64,000 nucleotides of DNA, from NCBI RefSeq assembly GCF_002014855.1, contig NZ_MUYV01000005.1:62001-126000 (forward strand). The letters are read 5' to 3'. Of the stretch, positions 1 to 9,891 are shown piece after piece. Below the pieces are notes generated by a model. That model searched no databases and had not been told where the DNA came from. It was given only the letters and a program-made list of their open reading frames with translations. A program made the translations under genes and the position numbers. The first letter of the stretch is position 1. Every line of letters begins with the position of its first letter. The stretch is from Moraxella porci DSM 25326 (GTDB lineage Bacteria; Pseudomonadota; Gammaproteobacteria; Pseudomonadales; Moraxellaceae).

Positions 1-418
1 CGATGAATAACAGATCAAATGGCATATCCATCAGCGACACCGCAGCCACAGCATCGGCATGTAGAATCTTGCACTGATCGGCTATGCCTAGTAGCTTGGC
101 GTTGGTTTGTAGTTGTTTGGCCTGCGCGCTGTTCGCCTCAATCAAGGTTGCGTGAGCGGCACCACGGCTGATGGCTTCAAAGCCCAGCGCACCGCTGCCA
201 GCACAAGCATCAAGCACGCGCGCATCGGTGATGTGACCTGTCAGCCAATTAAAAATCGTCTCACGCAGCCGATCGGGGGTGGGGCGCAGTCCATCGGCAT
301 CGATGAAGCTGATCAAGCGGCGTCTGTGCTGCCCACCGATGATGCGTATTTGATTGGTGCTGCTGGATTTTTTGGAAGTTTTGGCTTTGGCTGATGAGGA
401 TTTTTTGAGGGCTGTCAT
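1..418 (-). CDS. rsmD: 16S rRNA (guanine966-N2)-methyltransferase RsmD, 3' end cut by the window
   Basis: The reading frame opens at the ATG ending at 418 and runs off the left edge, giving about 139 residues of the N-terminal part. After a Lys/Ser-rich leader of about 22 residues it reads RIIGGQHRRRLISF, then LRPTPDRLRETIFNWL, then the SAM-binding LDACAGSGALGFEAISRGA, which is the RsmD signature order. The family methylates N2 of G966 in 16S rRNA during 30S assembly. The catalytic DPPF-type motif would lie beyond the edge and cannot be checked. The basic, low-complexity leader is not part of the conserved domain. Confidence in the family is high; completeness cannot be judged. Confidence 0.9.
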   Translation of the reverse strand, partial: MTALKKSSSAKAKTSKKSSSTNQIRIIGGQHRRRLISFIDADGLRPTPDRLRETIFNWLTGHITDARVLDACAGSGALGFEAISRGAAHATLIEANSAQAKQLQTNAKLLGIADQCKILHADAVAAVSLMDMPFDLLFI

Positions 419-584
419 GGTGCGTAACTCTGAGTATTTTACCTGTATTTTGCGACTGTTTTGGCTTATTTTACTGGATGTTACGGTTTTGTGATAGTCT
501 TTGGCCAAAAAAAGTGGTCGATTGGCATTTGTGTGTTTTGATGGCACAAAATCACAGATTTTCTCCCAAAGCGCGGCAGATCTG

Positions 585-593
585 TGCTAGAAT
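585..593 (+). promoter_or_regulatory. putative extended -10 promoter for the DUF445 gene
   Basis: TGCTAGAAT is an extended -10 element (TG at 585-586, hexamer TAGAAT 588-593). No good -35 is seen at the usual distance. It lies about 67 bases before the ATG at 661. The same TGTGCTAnAAT string recurs before obgE and the DegS-like gene. Confidence 0.35.
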
Positions 594-660
594 AAGGGTT
601 AAATTTTAGGCAAATTTGCCATCGCTGCCCATTTATCTTTTAATGTTTTAGATCATTGCT

Positions 661-1983
661 ATGTTTTCATCTGTTTGGCAAGCCTTAAGCGAACACCCAG
701 AGTTCATCGCCATGCTGACGATTCCGCCAGTGACGGCGTTCGTGACTTGGGCGCATGTGTGGATGGCGCTTGAGATGCTGTTTTATCCCATCAAATTTTG
801 GGGCATTCGCATCAATAATATGCCATTTGGGCTAAAGGGCTTGGGCTGGCAAGGCATCGTGCCTGCCAAAGCAGGGAAAATCTCTGGCAAAATCGTCGAT
901 CAAACCTTATCAAAACTTGGCTCGCTCGATGAGTTTTTTCAGGCGATGGAGCCAGAAGAGATGGCAGAGTTCATCACTTTGACGGTCGATAAAAACCTAG
1001 AAAGTCTCATCGATGAGATCATGCTTGAGCGTTCTTATAATCTGTGGACGCACATGCCTTATGCCATCCGTCGCCGAATCTATTCGCATGTCCATGCCAA
1101 GCTGCCAGACATCATGAAATCATTGGTGATGGATCTGACCTATAATGTCGAATCACTCGTCGATATGCGCCAGATGATCGTGTCTAAAATGGAGAGCGAT
1201 CGCAAATTGATGGTCGATATGTTTTTGCGCGTCGGCAAAAAAGAAATTAACTTCATCTGGAAAATCAGCGCACTGATCGGCTTTGGCTTTGGTGTGGTGC
1301 AGATGGCAATTTTTTATTTTGTACCGCAGCATTGGACAGTGCCTTTTTTTGCGATGGTGTGGGGTGCTTTGACCAACTGGATCGCCATTTGGATGGTGTT
1401 TAATCCTGTTGAACCGCGCTTTATTCCATTTGTTCGTCTGTTTCGTTATGAGATGGTCGATGGCCATAAGCGCATTCGATGGATGCGACCGCACTGGCAC
1501 ACCTACAGCTGGCAGGGCGGCTTTATGAAGCGACAAGATGAGGTCTCAAGCGTGTTTGCTGAGATCGTCGTCAAAGAGCTGGTGACGCTTGAGAACATCA
1601 TGCATGAGATGATGTACGGCAGCCGTGCGGATCAAACGCGCGATTTGATGAAGTCGCATTTATACGGCATGCTTGAAGAGCCTGTGGTGGCGACGACGCT
1701 GAAGATGGGCATGAATGAACAAAGCTTGGATCATTTTAAAGACATGATTTTGGATAAATCGATCGATGCCACCATGGTGCCGATTCGCGATCCAAAGCTC
1801 AATACTTCTCGAGCCAGCAAGATTTTTGGGCTGTTTGAGGGTCGCATTCGCGCTCTGACACCCAAAGAATTTCAAAATCTATTAAGACCAGCTTTTCAAG
1901 AAGATGAGATTACCTTGATTGTCCTTGGTGGTATCACAGGCTTTTTGGCAGGCTGGCTGCATCTTGTGGTGGTGTTTTTCTAA
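661..1983 (+). CDS. DUF445 family membrane protein
   Basis: A 440-residue protein with a hydrophobic N-terminus (about residues 15-45), a central pair of membrane segments (about 205-245, containing the Asn-Trp pair of WGALTNWIAIW) and a final hydrophobic hairpin tail (about 418-440). This arrangement and the helical charged stretches between the segments match the DUF445 family, whose molecular role is not established. It is preceded by a possible extended -10 promoter and followed by a short GC-rich terminator, so it is probably transcribed alone and not with ccmF. ATG 661 is the first start in the frame. The family call rests on recognition of the overall pattern and not on a catalytic motif. 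Confidence 0.75.
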   Translation: MFSSVWQALSEHPEFIAMLTIPPVTAFVTWAHVWMALEMLFYPIKFWGIRINNMPFGLKGLGWQGIVPAKAGKISGKIVDQTLSKLGSLDEFFQAMEPEEMAEFITLTVDKNLESLIDEIMLERSYNLWTHMPYAIRRRIYSHVHAKLPDIMKSLVMDLTYNVESLVDMRQMIVSKMESDRKLMVDMFLRVGKKEINFIWKISALIGFGFGVVQMAIFYFVPQHWTVPFFAMVWGALTNWIAIWMVFNPVEPRFIPFVRLFRYEMVDGHKRIRWMRPHWHTYSWQGGFMKRQDEVSSVFAEIVVKELVTLENIMHEMMYGSRADQTRDLMKSHLYGMLEEPVVATTLKMGMNEQSLDHFKDMILDKSIDATMVPIRDPKLNTSRASKIFGLFEGRIRALTPKEFQNLLRPAFQEDEITLIVLGGITGFLAGWLHLVVVFF

Positions 1984-1989
1984 TTTGTC

Positions 1990-2011
1990 GGCGGCCATAT
2001 CGCCGCTTTTT
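1990..2011 (+). terminator. short GC-rich terminator after the DUF445 gene
   Basis: GCGGC (1991-1995) pairs with GCCGC (2002-2006) around a 6-base loop and is followed by five T. It begins a few bases after the stop codon. The stem is short, so strength is uncertain. Confidence 0.5.
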
Positions 2012-2025
2012 GTGGATATAAGTCA

Positions 2026-2054
2026 GATCAAGCAGCCGCATGCTTTGCTTGATC
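2026..2054. repeat. perfect 9-bp inverted repeat before ccmF
   Basis: GATCAAGCA (2026-2034) and TGCTTGATC (2046-2054) are exact inverted copies with an 11-base loop. No T-run follows, so it is not a standard terminator. It lies in the leader between the DUF445 gene and ccmF; its role is unknown. Confidence 0.5.
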
Positions 2055-2121
2055 AGTCACTGAGTTGATGGCATTGATCGAGCGTTATGCCAATCAATGT
2101 ACAGCAAATGAGTATCATACT

Positions 2122-4131
2122 ATGCTAATAACAGAACTTGGATATTTTGCGCTATTACTGGCCTTTGTGCTTGCGATATTGCAGGCGATTTTGCCCGCCG
2201 TTGGGGTGATAAAGCGACAAGGACAGTGGCAGCGGCTGGCTCCAAGTCTGGCGATGGCGCAGTTTTTGGCGATGGCGGCGTCTTTTGGCGCGCTCATTGC
2301 AGGCTTTTTGTATAATGATTTTAGTCTGGTGTATGTCGCCAAGCATTCTAATAGCCTGATGCCGTGGTACTACAAGCTGTCTGCCACTTGGGGTGGTCAT
2401 GAAGGTTCGTTGCTGCTTTGGATGACCATCTTGGCCACTTGGTGCATGTTGGTGTCGGTGTTCAGTCGTGGGCTGCCGCTCGATATGCGCGCGCGTGTAC
2501 TGTCTGTACTGGGTGCAGTGCAGACCATGATGCTGGCGATGCTGATTTTTACCTCATCACCATTTGATCGCGTGCTGCCGAATCTGCCCGTCGATGGCGC
2601 GGATCTAAATCCGATGCTCCAAGATCCAGGATTGATTTTCCATCCGCCGATGCTGTATATGGGCTATGTGGGCTTGGCAGTGCCGTTCGCGTTTTGTATG
2701 GCGGCATTATGGGCAGGTCGATTGGACGCGACTTGGACGCGCTGGAGTCGTCCATGGGCGCTGACGGCGTGGGCATTTTTGACCTTGGGCATCGCGCTGG
2801 GTTCGTGGTGGGCATACTATGAACTGGGCTGGGGCGGCTGGTGGTTCTGGGACCCTGTTGAGAATGCCTCATTAATGCCTTGGCTTGCTGCCACAGCATT
2901 GGTGCATTCACTGGCTGTCACCGAAAAACGCGGCGTTTTTAAGGCATGGACGATTATGTTGGCGATTTTTTCGTTTGCGCTGAGCCTACTTGGGACTTTT
3001 TTGGTACGCTCAGGTGTGATCACCTCGGTGCATTCATTCGCCGCTGATCCGACGCGAGGCCTTGCGGTGCTGGCGATTTTGGCGGCGATCATCGGCTTTG
3101 GTTTGTTGATGTTTGCGCTGCGCGGCTGGAAGCTGACGGTGGAGAGTAGCTATAAGCTCAAATCACGCGAAACCGTTTTGGTTATTAATAATCTAATCCT
3201 GCTTGTCGCCACACTGGTGGTGCTGCTAGGAACACTGTATCCGATCATCGCTGACTTCTTTAAGCTTGGTCAAGTTTCTGTTGGCCCTCCGTATTTTAAT
3301 GCCTTGTTTGTGCCATTGACTTGGCTGCTTTTGGGCTTTATGGGCATAGGTTCGATCTTGCGCTTTAAATATGACAGCCGTCCGCTGCTTGCGACTGTCT
3401 TAGCGTGTGCGCTCAGTGCCTTTGTGTTAGGTTCGGTGTTGGCATACATGGTGCCGCAGCTGGCGGAATTTCCTCGCTTTGACTATAGTGTGTATGTCTC
3501 AGGCATCTTATCGTTGTGGGTGCTTGCGTTCATCATTGCTGACATCAAAGATAAACTAAAGCACCATAAAGGCGGTCTATTGTCAGGTCTTGGCAAATTG
3601 ACACCAAGCTATTGGGGTATGCAGATTGCGCACATTGGTGTCATCGTCTGTGTGATGGGTGTGGCTGGCGTGAGCAGCATGAGCATCGAAAAAGATGTGG
3701 CGATGACTGTCGGTGATAGTGTGCATGTCCAAGGCTATGATTTTTATTTGCAAGAATTTGAGACCATCAAAGGATCAAACTACGATGCCACTCAGGCCAC
3801 CATCACCGTCAAACAAAACGATCGATTGATCAGCACGCTGTATCCCCAAAAGCGCAACTATGTCGTCAGCATGATGCCGATGACTGAAGTTGGTATTCAC
3901 ACCAGCTTATTAAATGAAATGTATGTGGCTTTGGGCGAGCCGATCACCGCTGACAATGGCCAAACCGACATCAACACTTGGGCGGTGCGAGTCTATGTCA
4001 AGCCGATGGTGCGCTGGATTTGGTTGGGCGCGATCATCATGGCCTTGGGTGCATTCATTGCGATCATCGATAAGCGTTATCGCCTCTCAAAAGTCAAATC
4101 CATCAGACGAAATGATACAGGAGCATTGTGA
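2122..4131 (+). CDS. ccmF: cytochrome c maturation heme lyase CcmF
   Basis: CcmF is the membrane heme-handling component of System I cytochrome c maturation; with CcmH it attaches heme to apocytochrome c on the periplasmic side. The product has about 669 residues with many membrane segments and the periplasmic tryptophan-rich WWD domain, WGGWWFWDPVENAS, at about residue 236. Conserved neighbouring motifs such as HPPMLYMGYVG and GTFLVRSGV are present. ATG 2122 is chosen over the upstream 2065 ATG because the product then starts MLITELGYFALLLAF, the normal CcmF N-terminus; the 2065 start would add 19 hydrophilic residues. It heads ccmF-ccmG-ccmH-ccmI, with a one-base overlap into ccmG. The ccmABCDE genes are not in the window. 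Confidence 0.95.
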   Translation: MLITELGYFALLLAFVLAILQAILPAVGVIKRQGQWQRLAPSLAMAQFLAMAASFGALIAGFLYNDFSLVYVAKHSNSLMPWYYKLSATWGGHEGSLLLWMTILATWCMLVSVFSRGLPLDMRARVLSVLGAVQTMMLAMLIFTSSPFDRVLPNLPVDGADLNPMLQDPGLIFHPPMLYMGYVGLAVPFAFCMAALWAGRLDATWTRWSRPWALTAWAFLTLGIALGSWWAYYELGWGGWWFWDPVENASLMPWLAATALVHSLAVTEKRGVFKAWTIMLAIFSFALSLLGTFLVRSGVITSVHSFAADPTRGLAVLAILAAIIGFGLLMFALRGWKLTVESSYKLKSRETVLVINNLILLVATLVVLLGTLYPIIADFFKLGQVSVGPPYFNALFVPLTWLLLGFMGIGSILRFKYDSRPLLATVLACALSAFVLGSVLAYMVPQLAEFPRFDYSVYVSGILSLWVLAFIIADIKDKLKHHKGGLLSGLGKLTPSYWGMQIAHIGVIVCVMGVAGVSSMSIEKDVAMTVGDSVHVQGYDFYLQEFETIKGSNYDATQATITVKQNDRLISTLYPQKRNYVVSMMPMTEVGIHTSLLNEMYVALGEPITADNGQTDINTWAVRVYVKPMVRWIWLGAIIMALGAFIAIIDKRYRLSKVKSIRRNDTGAL

Positions 4132-4706
4132 TGACTCGAAATAAACGCCTTTGGGTTTTTATCATTCCTTTATTGGTTTTTGTGGTGCTTGTGGTGATGC
4201 TGTTTCGCCAATTGGGCAAGCCCACCGAGGTCAATACCAGTCGCGTCGTCGGGCAGCCTTTGCCTGAATTTAGCTTACCGCTTTTGTCTGATACCGCACG
4301 CCAAATGACCAAAGCAGATCTGCCAAACAGCCCATTTTTATTAAATGTCTGGGGTTCATGGTGTCCTACTTGTTATGTCGAGCATCCTTTTTTGATGCAG
4401 CTACATGCCAAGGGTGTACCGATGGTGGGCGTTAATTATAAAGACGAGCTGCCTGATGCATTGGCTTATTTGAATGAATATCAAGATCCTTTTATGTTTT
4501 CTATTCAAGATCTGTCGGGTGAATATGCGCTTGATCTGGGTTTGATGGGTGCGCCCGAAAGTTATGTGGTTGGCGCTGATGGCGTGGTGTATCAGCACAT
4601 CGTCGGCGAGGTGGGTGAGATGAATTGGGCTCAGATCGAGTCGTGTATGACCACGGTGGCTGATGCAGCGCTCGACCGTGATGCTAAGCTGGCTGCATGT
4701 CAATAG
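4131..4706 (+). CDS. ccmG: thiol:disulfide interchange protein CcmG/DsbE
   Basis: A membrane-anchored periplasmic thioredoxin-like protein that keeps apocytochrome c haem-binding cysteines reduced. The 191-residue product has an N-terminal anchor (about residues 7-26) and the redox motif WCPTC at residues 77-81, inside the CcmG context VWGSWCPTCYVEHP. The cis-Pro region GAPESYVV is also present. ATG 4131 is preferred to the GTG at 4128 because GGAG at 4120-4123 sits at good spacing. The ATG overlaps the ccmF TGA by one base, suggesting translational coupling. Confidence 0.93.
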   Translation: MTRNKRLWVFIIPLLVFVVLVVMLFRQLGKPTEVNTSRVVGQPLPEFSLPLLSDTARQMTKADLPNSPFLLNVWGSWCPTCYVEHPFLMQLHAKGVPMVGVNYKDELPDALAYLNEYQDPFMFSIQDLSGEYALDLGLMGAPESYVVGADGVVYQHIVGEVGEMNWAQIESCMTTVADAALDRDAKLAACQ

Positions 4707-4715
4707 GGGAAACAG

Positions 4716-5240
4716 ATGAAAACATCCATCATGGCTATGATGCTGGGTTTGTGCGTTACAACGGCTGCTTTGGCGACCAATATTGAGCTGTATGAATTTG
4801 ATTCACCTCAACAAGAAGCGCAGTATCGTGGTTTGATCGAAGAGCTTAGATGTCCAAAATGCCAAAACCAAAATCTGGCAGCTTCTGACGCACCCATCGC
4901 GCAAGACTTAAAACAAAAAACCTATGAGATGGTCAAAGATGGCCGCACGGATACCGAGATCCGAAATTATATGTTTGAACGATATGGCGACTTTATCAGC
5001 TATAAGCCGCCTGTGCGACCCTCGACTTGGATTTTGTGGTTTTTTCCGCCTGTACTGTTGGTGCTGTTGATTTTAGGTTGGTTGTATAAAGCCAAAAAAG
5101 GCCGTGCGGCGACCGTCAGTGATACAGCTGCGCCACTGTCTGCCAGTGAAGAAGAGAAACTGGCCAAGATTTTGTCGCAGCATCAAGATCGGCTGAATCA
5201 CTCGACAAAATCCACCCCTCAAGATTCAGATAAAGCATAA
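4716..5240 (+). CDS. ccmH: cytochrome c-type biogenesis protein CcmH
   Basis: The 174-residue product has a signal peptide (about residues 1-20), the family redox motif LRCPKCQNQNL with cysteines 46 and 49, a three-helix domain, and one C-terminal membrane segment (about 105-125). CcmH works with CcmG and CcmF in reducing apocytochrome c and ligating heme. The usual Val between the cysteines is Lys here (CPKC), a tolerated variation. A GGGGAAA ribosome-binding site precedes the ATG nine bases after ccmG. This is the short CcmH without the TPR region, which is encoded separately as ccmI downstream. Confidence 0.92.
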   Translation: MKTSIMAMMLGLCVTTAALATNIELYEFDSPQQEAQYRGLIEELRCPKCQNQNLAASDAPIAQDLKQKTYEMVKDGRTDTEIRNYMFERYGDFISYKPPVRPSTWILWFFPPVLLVLLILGWLYKAKKGRAATVSDTAAPLSASEEEKLAKILSQHQDRLNHSTKSTPQDSDKA

Positions 5241-5249
5241 GGCAGCCAA

Positions 5250-6509
5250 ATGACACCAAGTTTGATTTTATTTTTTTCGTTATGTGCTGTACTGACAGTG
5301 CTGCTGTCGATAGTGGTGATTTTGCCATGGATGCGTTCGCGGCCAGTCACGGACAATCAGCTGATGGTGGTCAATGTGCAGGTCTTTGGTGAGCGCATTG
5401 GCGAGCTTGAGGCGGATCGAGCGGCGGGCAATCTGTCTGAAGCTCAATACCAAGCACAAATCACCGAGCTAAAACGCCAGCTGCTTGAGGCGCAAACTGT
5501 GGCAGAAGCGCATGCCCCTGTGGGTGCCAAAGGTCGTGCCATCGTGCTGATCTGGATCCCGATTTTGGCGGCGATCGCTTATCTGACCACTGCCGACCGC
5601 ACGCCTGTTTATGCGCTGTGGCAAGCCCAAGACAGTGTCGGTCAGGTCGCTGACGATCTTTTGACTGGCAAAATCGATGCACCGCCTGAGTGGGCGACCA
5701 AAGATTCGATGGCATTGATCAGTGCCATGCAGACCAATGTGCATCATCATGCCTATGATGCCGATCGCTGGATGCGTCTGTCAGAGCTGTTTATGATGCT
5801 CGAGGCGCATCCACAAGCACTCGAGGCTTTGTCTCGTGCCAATCGACTAAGTCCTGATAACCAAGAGATCGCCTTGACTTATGCGCAGACCAGTTTCTTT
5901 GTCAATGAAGGTCGCATGGATGCGCAGTCGCGTGAGATTTTGGGTGATATTTTGGCCAAGTCGCCCAAGCATGAGGGTGCGATGATGATGATGGCGATGG
6001 GCGAATCACGCGCTGGCAATTACCCAGAAGCCAAGGCGTGGATCGCCAGACTGCGCTCAAACATCGCATCGCATTCAGGTGATCGCAGCGAGGCTTTGGC
6101 AAGTCTGGATAAATTGATGGATAACATCACCGCCCAAGAAGCTGCCGCTGCCCAAGGTGTGGCCATCACGGTGCATATGGCACCCAATCTAGCCGCGCAG
6201 ATGCGTCCTGATGACATTTTATTTGTCTCTGTGACCGATCAAGCCGGTGGTGCGCCTTATGCTGTCAAGCGTATGGCAGCAAGTGAACTGACTGCTAATG
6301 GTGTCGTCGTGCGTCTCAGTGATGCTGATGCGATGATGCCTGGCCGCACGCTGTCATCAGGCCGTGATGCTGGCACGACACTGGTGGTGAATGCGCGCAT
6401 CAGTCATTCAGGCAATGCCATCGCTGAATCTGGAGATCTGGCCGCCAACCCTGTGGTGCTGGATAAACAAAATCAGATCAGCTTAACGATCTCACAGATC
6501 ATCCCTTAA
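5250..6509 (+). CDS. ccmI: c-type cytochrome biogenesis protein CcmI (TPR)
   Basis: CcmI chaperones apocytochrome c to the heme ligation complex. The 419-residue product has two membrane segments (about residues 5-27 and 95-113) separated by a cytoplasmic loop with a short coiled coil (GERIGELEADRAAGNL), then periplasmic TPR-like helices (about 140-285, including HPQALEALSRANRLSP) and a C-terminal beta-rich domain of the CcmI type. It is last in ccmFGHI, nine bases after ccmH, and is followed by a strong terminator. Confidence 0.9.
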   Translation: MTPSLILFFSLCAVLTVLLSIVVILPWMRSRPVTDNQLMVVNVQVFGERIGELEADRAAGNLSEAQYQAQITELKRQLLEAQTVAEAHAPVGAKGRAIVLIWIPILAAIAYLTTADRTPVYALWQAQDSVGQVADDLLTGKIDAPPEWATKDSMALISAMQTNVHHHAYDADRWMRLSELFMMLEAHPQALEALSRANRLSPDNQEIALTYAQTSFFVNEGRMDAQSREILGDILAKSPKHEGAMMMMAMGESRAGNYPEAKAWIARLRSNIASHSGDRSEALASLDKLMDNITAQEAAAAQGVAITVHMAPNLAAQMRPDDILFVSVTDQAGGAPYAVKRMAASELTANGVVVRLSDADAMMPGRTLSSGRDAGTTLVVNARISHSGNAIAESGDLAANPVVLDKQNQISLTISQIIP

Positions 6510-6559
6510 GGCATTGATTTGGGTTTGATGGCTCAAATTGATGGGATGTATCGCATCAA

Positions 6560-6587
6560 AGACTTGGCTTAGACCAAGTCTTTTTTT
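6560..6587 (+). terminator. rho-independent terminator of ccmFGHI
   Basis: AGACTTGG (6560-6567) pairs with CCAAGTCT (6574-6581) around CTTAGA, with a run of T to 6587. The same stem recurs after hemE at 29531. The rest of the 360-base gap to adk is AT-rich and holds only this terminator and the adk promoter. Confidence 0.88.
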
Positions 6588-6765
6588 GGCTATTAGCATG
6601 GCATCCATAATCCGCTCACAATGCATACATTGACTGATGGGTCATGATTTATTAAAAAGTAATCGAATTTTGCCGATTTTGATGAGATTTGGAGATGGAT
6701 TTCCTTAAATTGTCACATTAACTTGTGATTTCATCGGATTTTATGATAAAAGCCAATAAAAGCAC

Positions 6766-6794
6766 TTGAACAATTAGCCAATGTGTTTTATAGT
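6766..6794 (+). promoter_or_regulatory. sigma70-type promoter of adk
   Basis: TTGAAC (6766-6771) and TATAGT (6789-6794) are separated by 17 bases, a near-ideal housekeeping promoter. It would give a leader of about 70 bases before the adk ATG at 6870. Confidence 0.6.
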
Positions 6795-6854
6795 GGGTGT
6801 GTTTTTGTTGGGTAAGTTTACTTACCGTATTTTACTGTCATTGGCAGATTTTGA

Positions 6855-7526
<672 letters not shown>

Positions 7527-7541
7527 CTGATCATCACGATT

Positions 7542-7572
7542 AAGCCCAAAGCACTGACGCTTTGGGCTTTTT
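7542..7572 (+). terminator. terminator after adk
   Basis: AAGCCCAAAGC (7542-7552) and GCTTTGGGCTT (7559-7569) form an 11-bp stem with a 6-base loop followed by T. It lies between the convergent adk and hydrolase genes and could serve adk mainly. Confidence 0.88.
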
Positions 7573-7583
7573 GGTTTTGTGGA

Positions 7584-9725
7584 TCAATGTAACAGATGCT
7601 GATGCAGAATTTTGCGCAGCTGTACGATGGTCTTTGGATTTTCGTGAATGTTATGTCTGCCTGTGATGATGGTTTCTGAGGCAGCGCCTTCTAGGTGCGA
7701 GCTGTCATAAGGCACGACACCATCTGAGATGGCAGCACCGACAGTATCGACACTGTCTTGATCACCGCGATGATTGCCGACGATGGTGTGATAGCGCACC
7801 GATGGGCTGATTTGTACATCCTCGGTCAATGCCACAAAGGAAGATCGATCCGACAGCTGGCTTGCGCCATTTTGAAGATACAGCGATCCCAAAAAGCTTT
7901 GGGCGCTACCTTCACCGCTCAAAGCTCCAGTAATGGACTTGGTGAGTTCTACCGGCAGGCGAATGACACGCCGCGCTGCTCGAGTGAACCAGCGATCGGC
8001 ATAATCGGTACCACGATGCGGCGCAGAGATGAACACGGCCTCATCGACCTGTGGCAAGGCCGATAGCATCAGACGATCGTTGATGGCTTGGCGTTGATCT
8101 GATGGGAGGCGGTTGATCAGCTGATACTGTTTTTTGTCATCAAGTCTGGCCAGTGCCGCAGTCAAATCGGTATCAGACACCAGCATGCGTGAGATCACAC
8201 CGCCCATGCTGTGGCCGATGATCACAGCATTGCGACTGGCGCGATCTTTACCTGTGGGATCGACGGCTTGGAAAGCTTGGCGAATCAGCTGATGGATTTG
8301 ATAGCGATTTTCAAGGATTGGCAGGTTCGTTGAGTAGGCGATCTGCCAGACTTGATAATTGTCATTAAGCTTAGGATCAGATAGCAGCGTGTTGGTGAGG
8401 TTCACCCAAGTGGCTGGACTTGATGCCAAACCATGCAGCATAATGATGACTTGTTGATCGGGTTGATAAGGCTTGAGCATAAAAAGCTCGGGCAGCGCCA
8501 TGGCATCTTGACGCGAGATCATGTTCATCAGTGAGATCTGTTGCAGCTGATTTTCACTCAGCCACAGCGCATAGCCAGCAGAAAAATTGGCTGTCAAAGG
8601 ATGATCTGTGCCGTACATCGTGATGCTGGCTTGTTTTGAGGGATTAAAAAAGTAAGCATCAAACTCGTCGGCAGCCAGTACTTGTTTTAGATCATCGCCT
8701 CGAGGCTGCACCATTGCAGTCAGCTGTACATGACCTGCTGGATGGATGCGATCATCCAGTGGTTTGTTGGGTTCGATATTCATCTTGCGAGCGCTGACGG
8801 TATGACGGTCATGAATGGCGCCGATAAAACTCACCCCAAGGCCTGAGCGCCGCGCATTGACATCCAAGTTCACCAATCTTGAATCATAAGCTGAAATCAG
8901 ATCAGAAAACAGCGCTCGATGATCATCAGAGTCAGCCAAAATTTTTTGCAAATAATCATCGGCGGCCACAGATAAGTGAATGGTGTGCTTTTGGTTTTGA
9001 TCTTGGCTATAAATGGTGCTGATCGGTAATTGATTGTGATTGGTTGTGGTTTTTGAATTTGGCACATCATCGATCTTGGCATCGGCAAAAATACCTCGAT
9101 CAGCGCGATAAATCTGTGTCACCAGATCATTGATCGCCAAATGATACAAATCCAGCGTGCGCACATCGGCATCTTGGGCGATCGGCGAGGGTGCTTCTGC
9201 ACCGCCCAGACCGTGATAAAATAAATAAGCATAGCTTAATTTGATCGTCTGATACAGCGCCTCACGGTACTGGGCTGCGCACATTTGCTTGGCCTCGCTC
9301 TGCGCGCGCATGGCTTCATCGCTCAGTGGCGCATTGGCATAATACGGATCGATCGGCGGACGATCCAGCTCAAGTCGGCAGGCGTCTTGGGCGATGAGCG
9401 TCTGTGCGCGGGTATAATACAGCTCGCTTAAGACCGCAAGCTTTAGGCGGCTGGGCGTCTCAACCAAAAAAGTGGCATCGATGGCTTGGATACAGTCCTC
9501 AAAATCTGCCATGCAGCTTTCTTGGGTATGACCTGATGAGACCAAAATCGAGCGCGTGGCAGCACTGACTGCAGAGGTGGTGACGATGCTACTACGCGAC
9601 TGCTCGAGCAACTTGGCTGGTGTTTGCTTGGGTGGTGTCAGTGTGCTACAGGCGCTCAAGGCGATCAAAGCTGTGATCGCCATCAAGCCACGAAGCGGCT
9701 GTGATAGGGCTGTAAAAGGTTTCAT
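7584..9725 (-). CDS. large lipoprotein with alpha/beta hydrolase (lipase-like) domain
   Basis: A 713-residue protein with a lipoprotein signal peptide whose lipobox LSAC places the lipidated cysteine at residue 26. The N-terminal 400 residues are not recognised. The C-terminal part has an oxyanion-loop sequence (IMLHGLASSPATWVNL) and the nucleophile elbow GHSMGG with Ser506, followed by SAPHRGTDYAD and a conserved HxxIHENP-type His near the end (RHNIHENPKT). These match the triacylglycerol lipase/PGAP1-like part of the alpha/beta hydrolase superfamily. The substrate cannot be told from sequence; location is most likely a membrane-anchored lipoprotein facing the periplasm or surface. It stands alone on the minus strand. 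The long unexplained N-terminal half is the unusual feature. Confidence 0.8.
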   Translation of the reverse strand: MKPFTALSQPLRGLMAITALIALSACSTLTPPKQTPAKLLEQSRSSIVTTSAVSAATRSILVSSGHTQESCMADFEDCIQAIDATFLVETPSRLKLAVLSELYYTRAQTLIAQDACRLELDRPPIDPYYANAPLSDEAMRAQSEAKQMCAAQYREALYQTIKLSYAYLFYHGLGGAEAPSPIAQDADVRTLDLYHLAINDLVTQIYRADRGIFADAKIDDVPNSKTTTNHNQLPISTIYSQDQNQKHTIHLSVAADDYLQKILADSDDHRALFSDLISAYDSRLVNLDVNARRSGLGVSFIGAIHDRHTVSARKMNIEPNKPLDDRIHPAGHVQLTAMVQPRGDDLKQVLAADEFDAYFFNPSKQASITMYGTDHPLTANFSAGYALWLSENQLQQISLMNMISRQDAMALPELFMLKPYQPDQQVIIMLHGLASSPATWVNLTNTLLSDPKLNDNYQVWQIAYSTNLPILENRYQIHQLIRQAFQAVDPTGKDRASRNAVIIGHSMGGVISRMLVSDTDLTAALARLDDKKQYQLINRLPSDQRQAINDRLMLSALPQVDEAVFISAPHRGTDYADRWFTRAARRVIRLPVELTKSITGALSGEGSAQSFLGSLYLQNGASQLSDRSSFVALTEDVQISPSVRYHTIVGNHRGDQDSVDTVGAAISDGVVPYDSSHLEGAASETIITGRHNIHENPKTIVQLRKILHQHLLH

Positions 9726-9842
9726 AAGATGATGTTATGTCTGTCTGTGGGCGCGGTTTGTATGCTTTCATAGCCCAATCAGACTCGATGGCTATGAATG
9801 AGATTTGACAAATTCGGTCGTTGACTAATTTGTTTATCATAA

Positions 9843-9877
9843 TAAAAAGCATCCGCACAATCAAGATGCGCGGATGC
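9843..9877 (-). terminator. terminator of the minus-strand TPR-like gene
   Basis: GCATCCGC (9849-9856) pairs with GCGGATGC (9870-9877). Read on the minus strand the stem is followed by a T-run (9848-9844). It sits just downstream of the gene ending at 9892. Confidence 0.82.
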
Positions 9878-9891
9878 TTTGGGTTGGTTTA

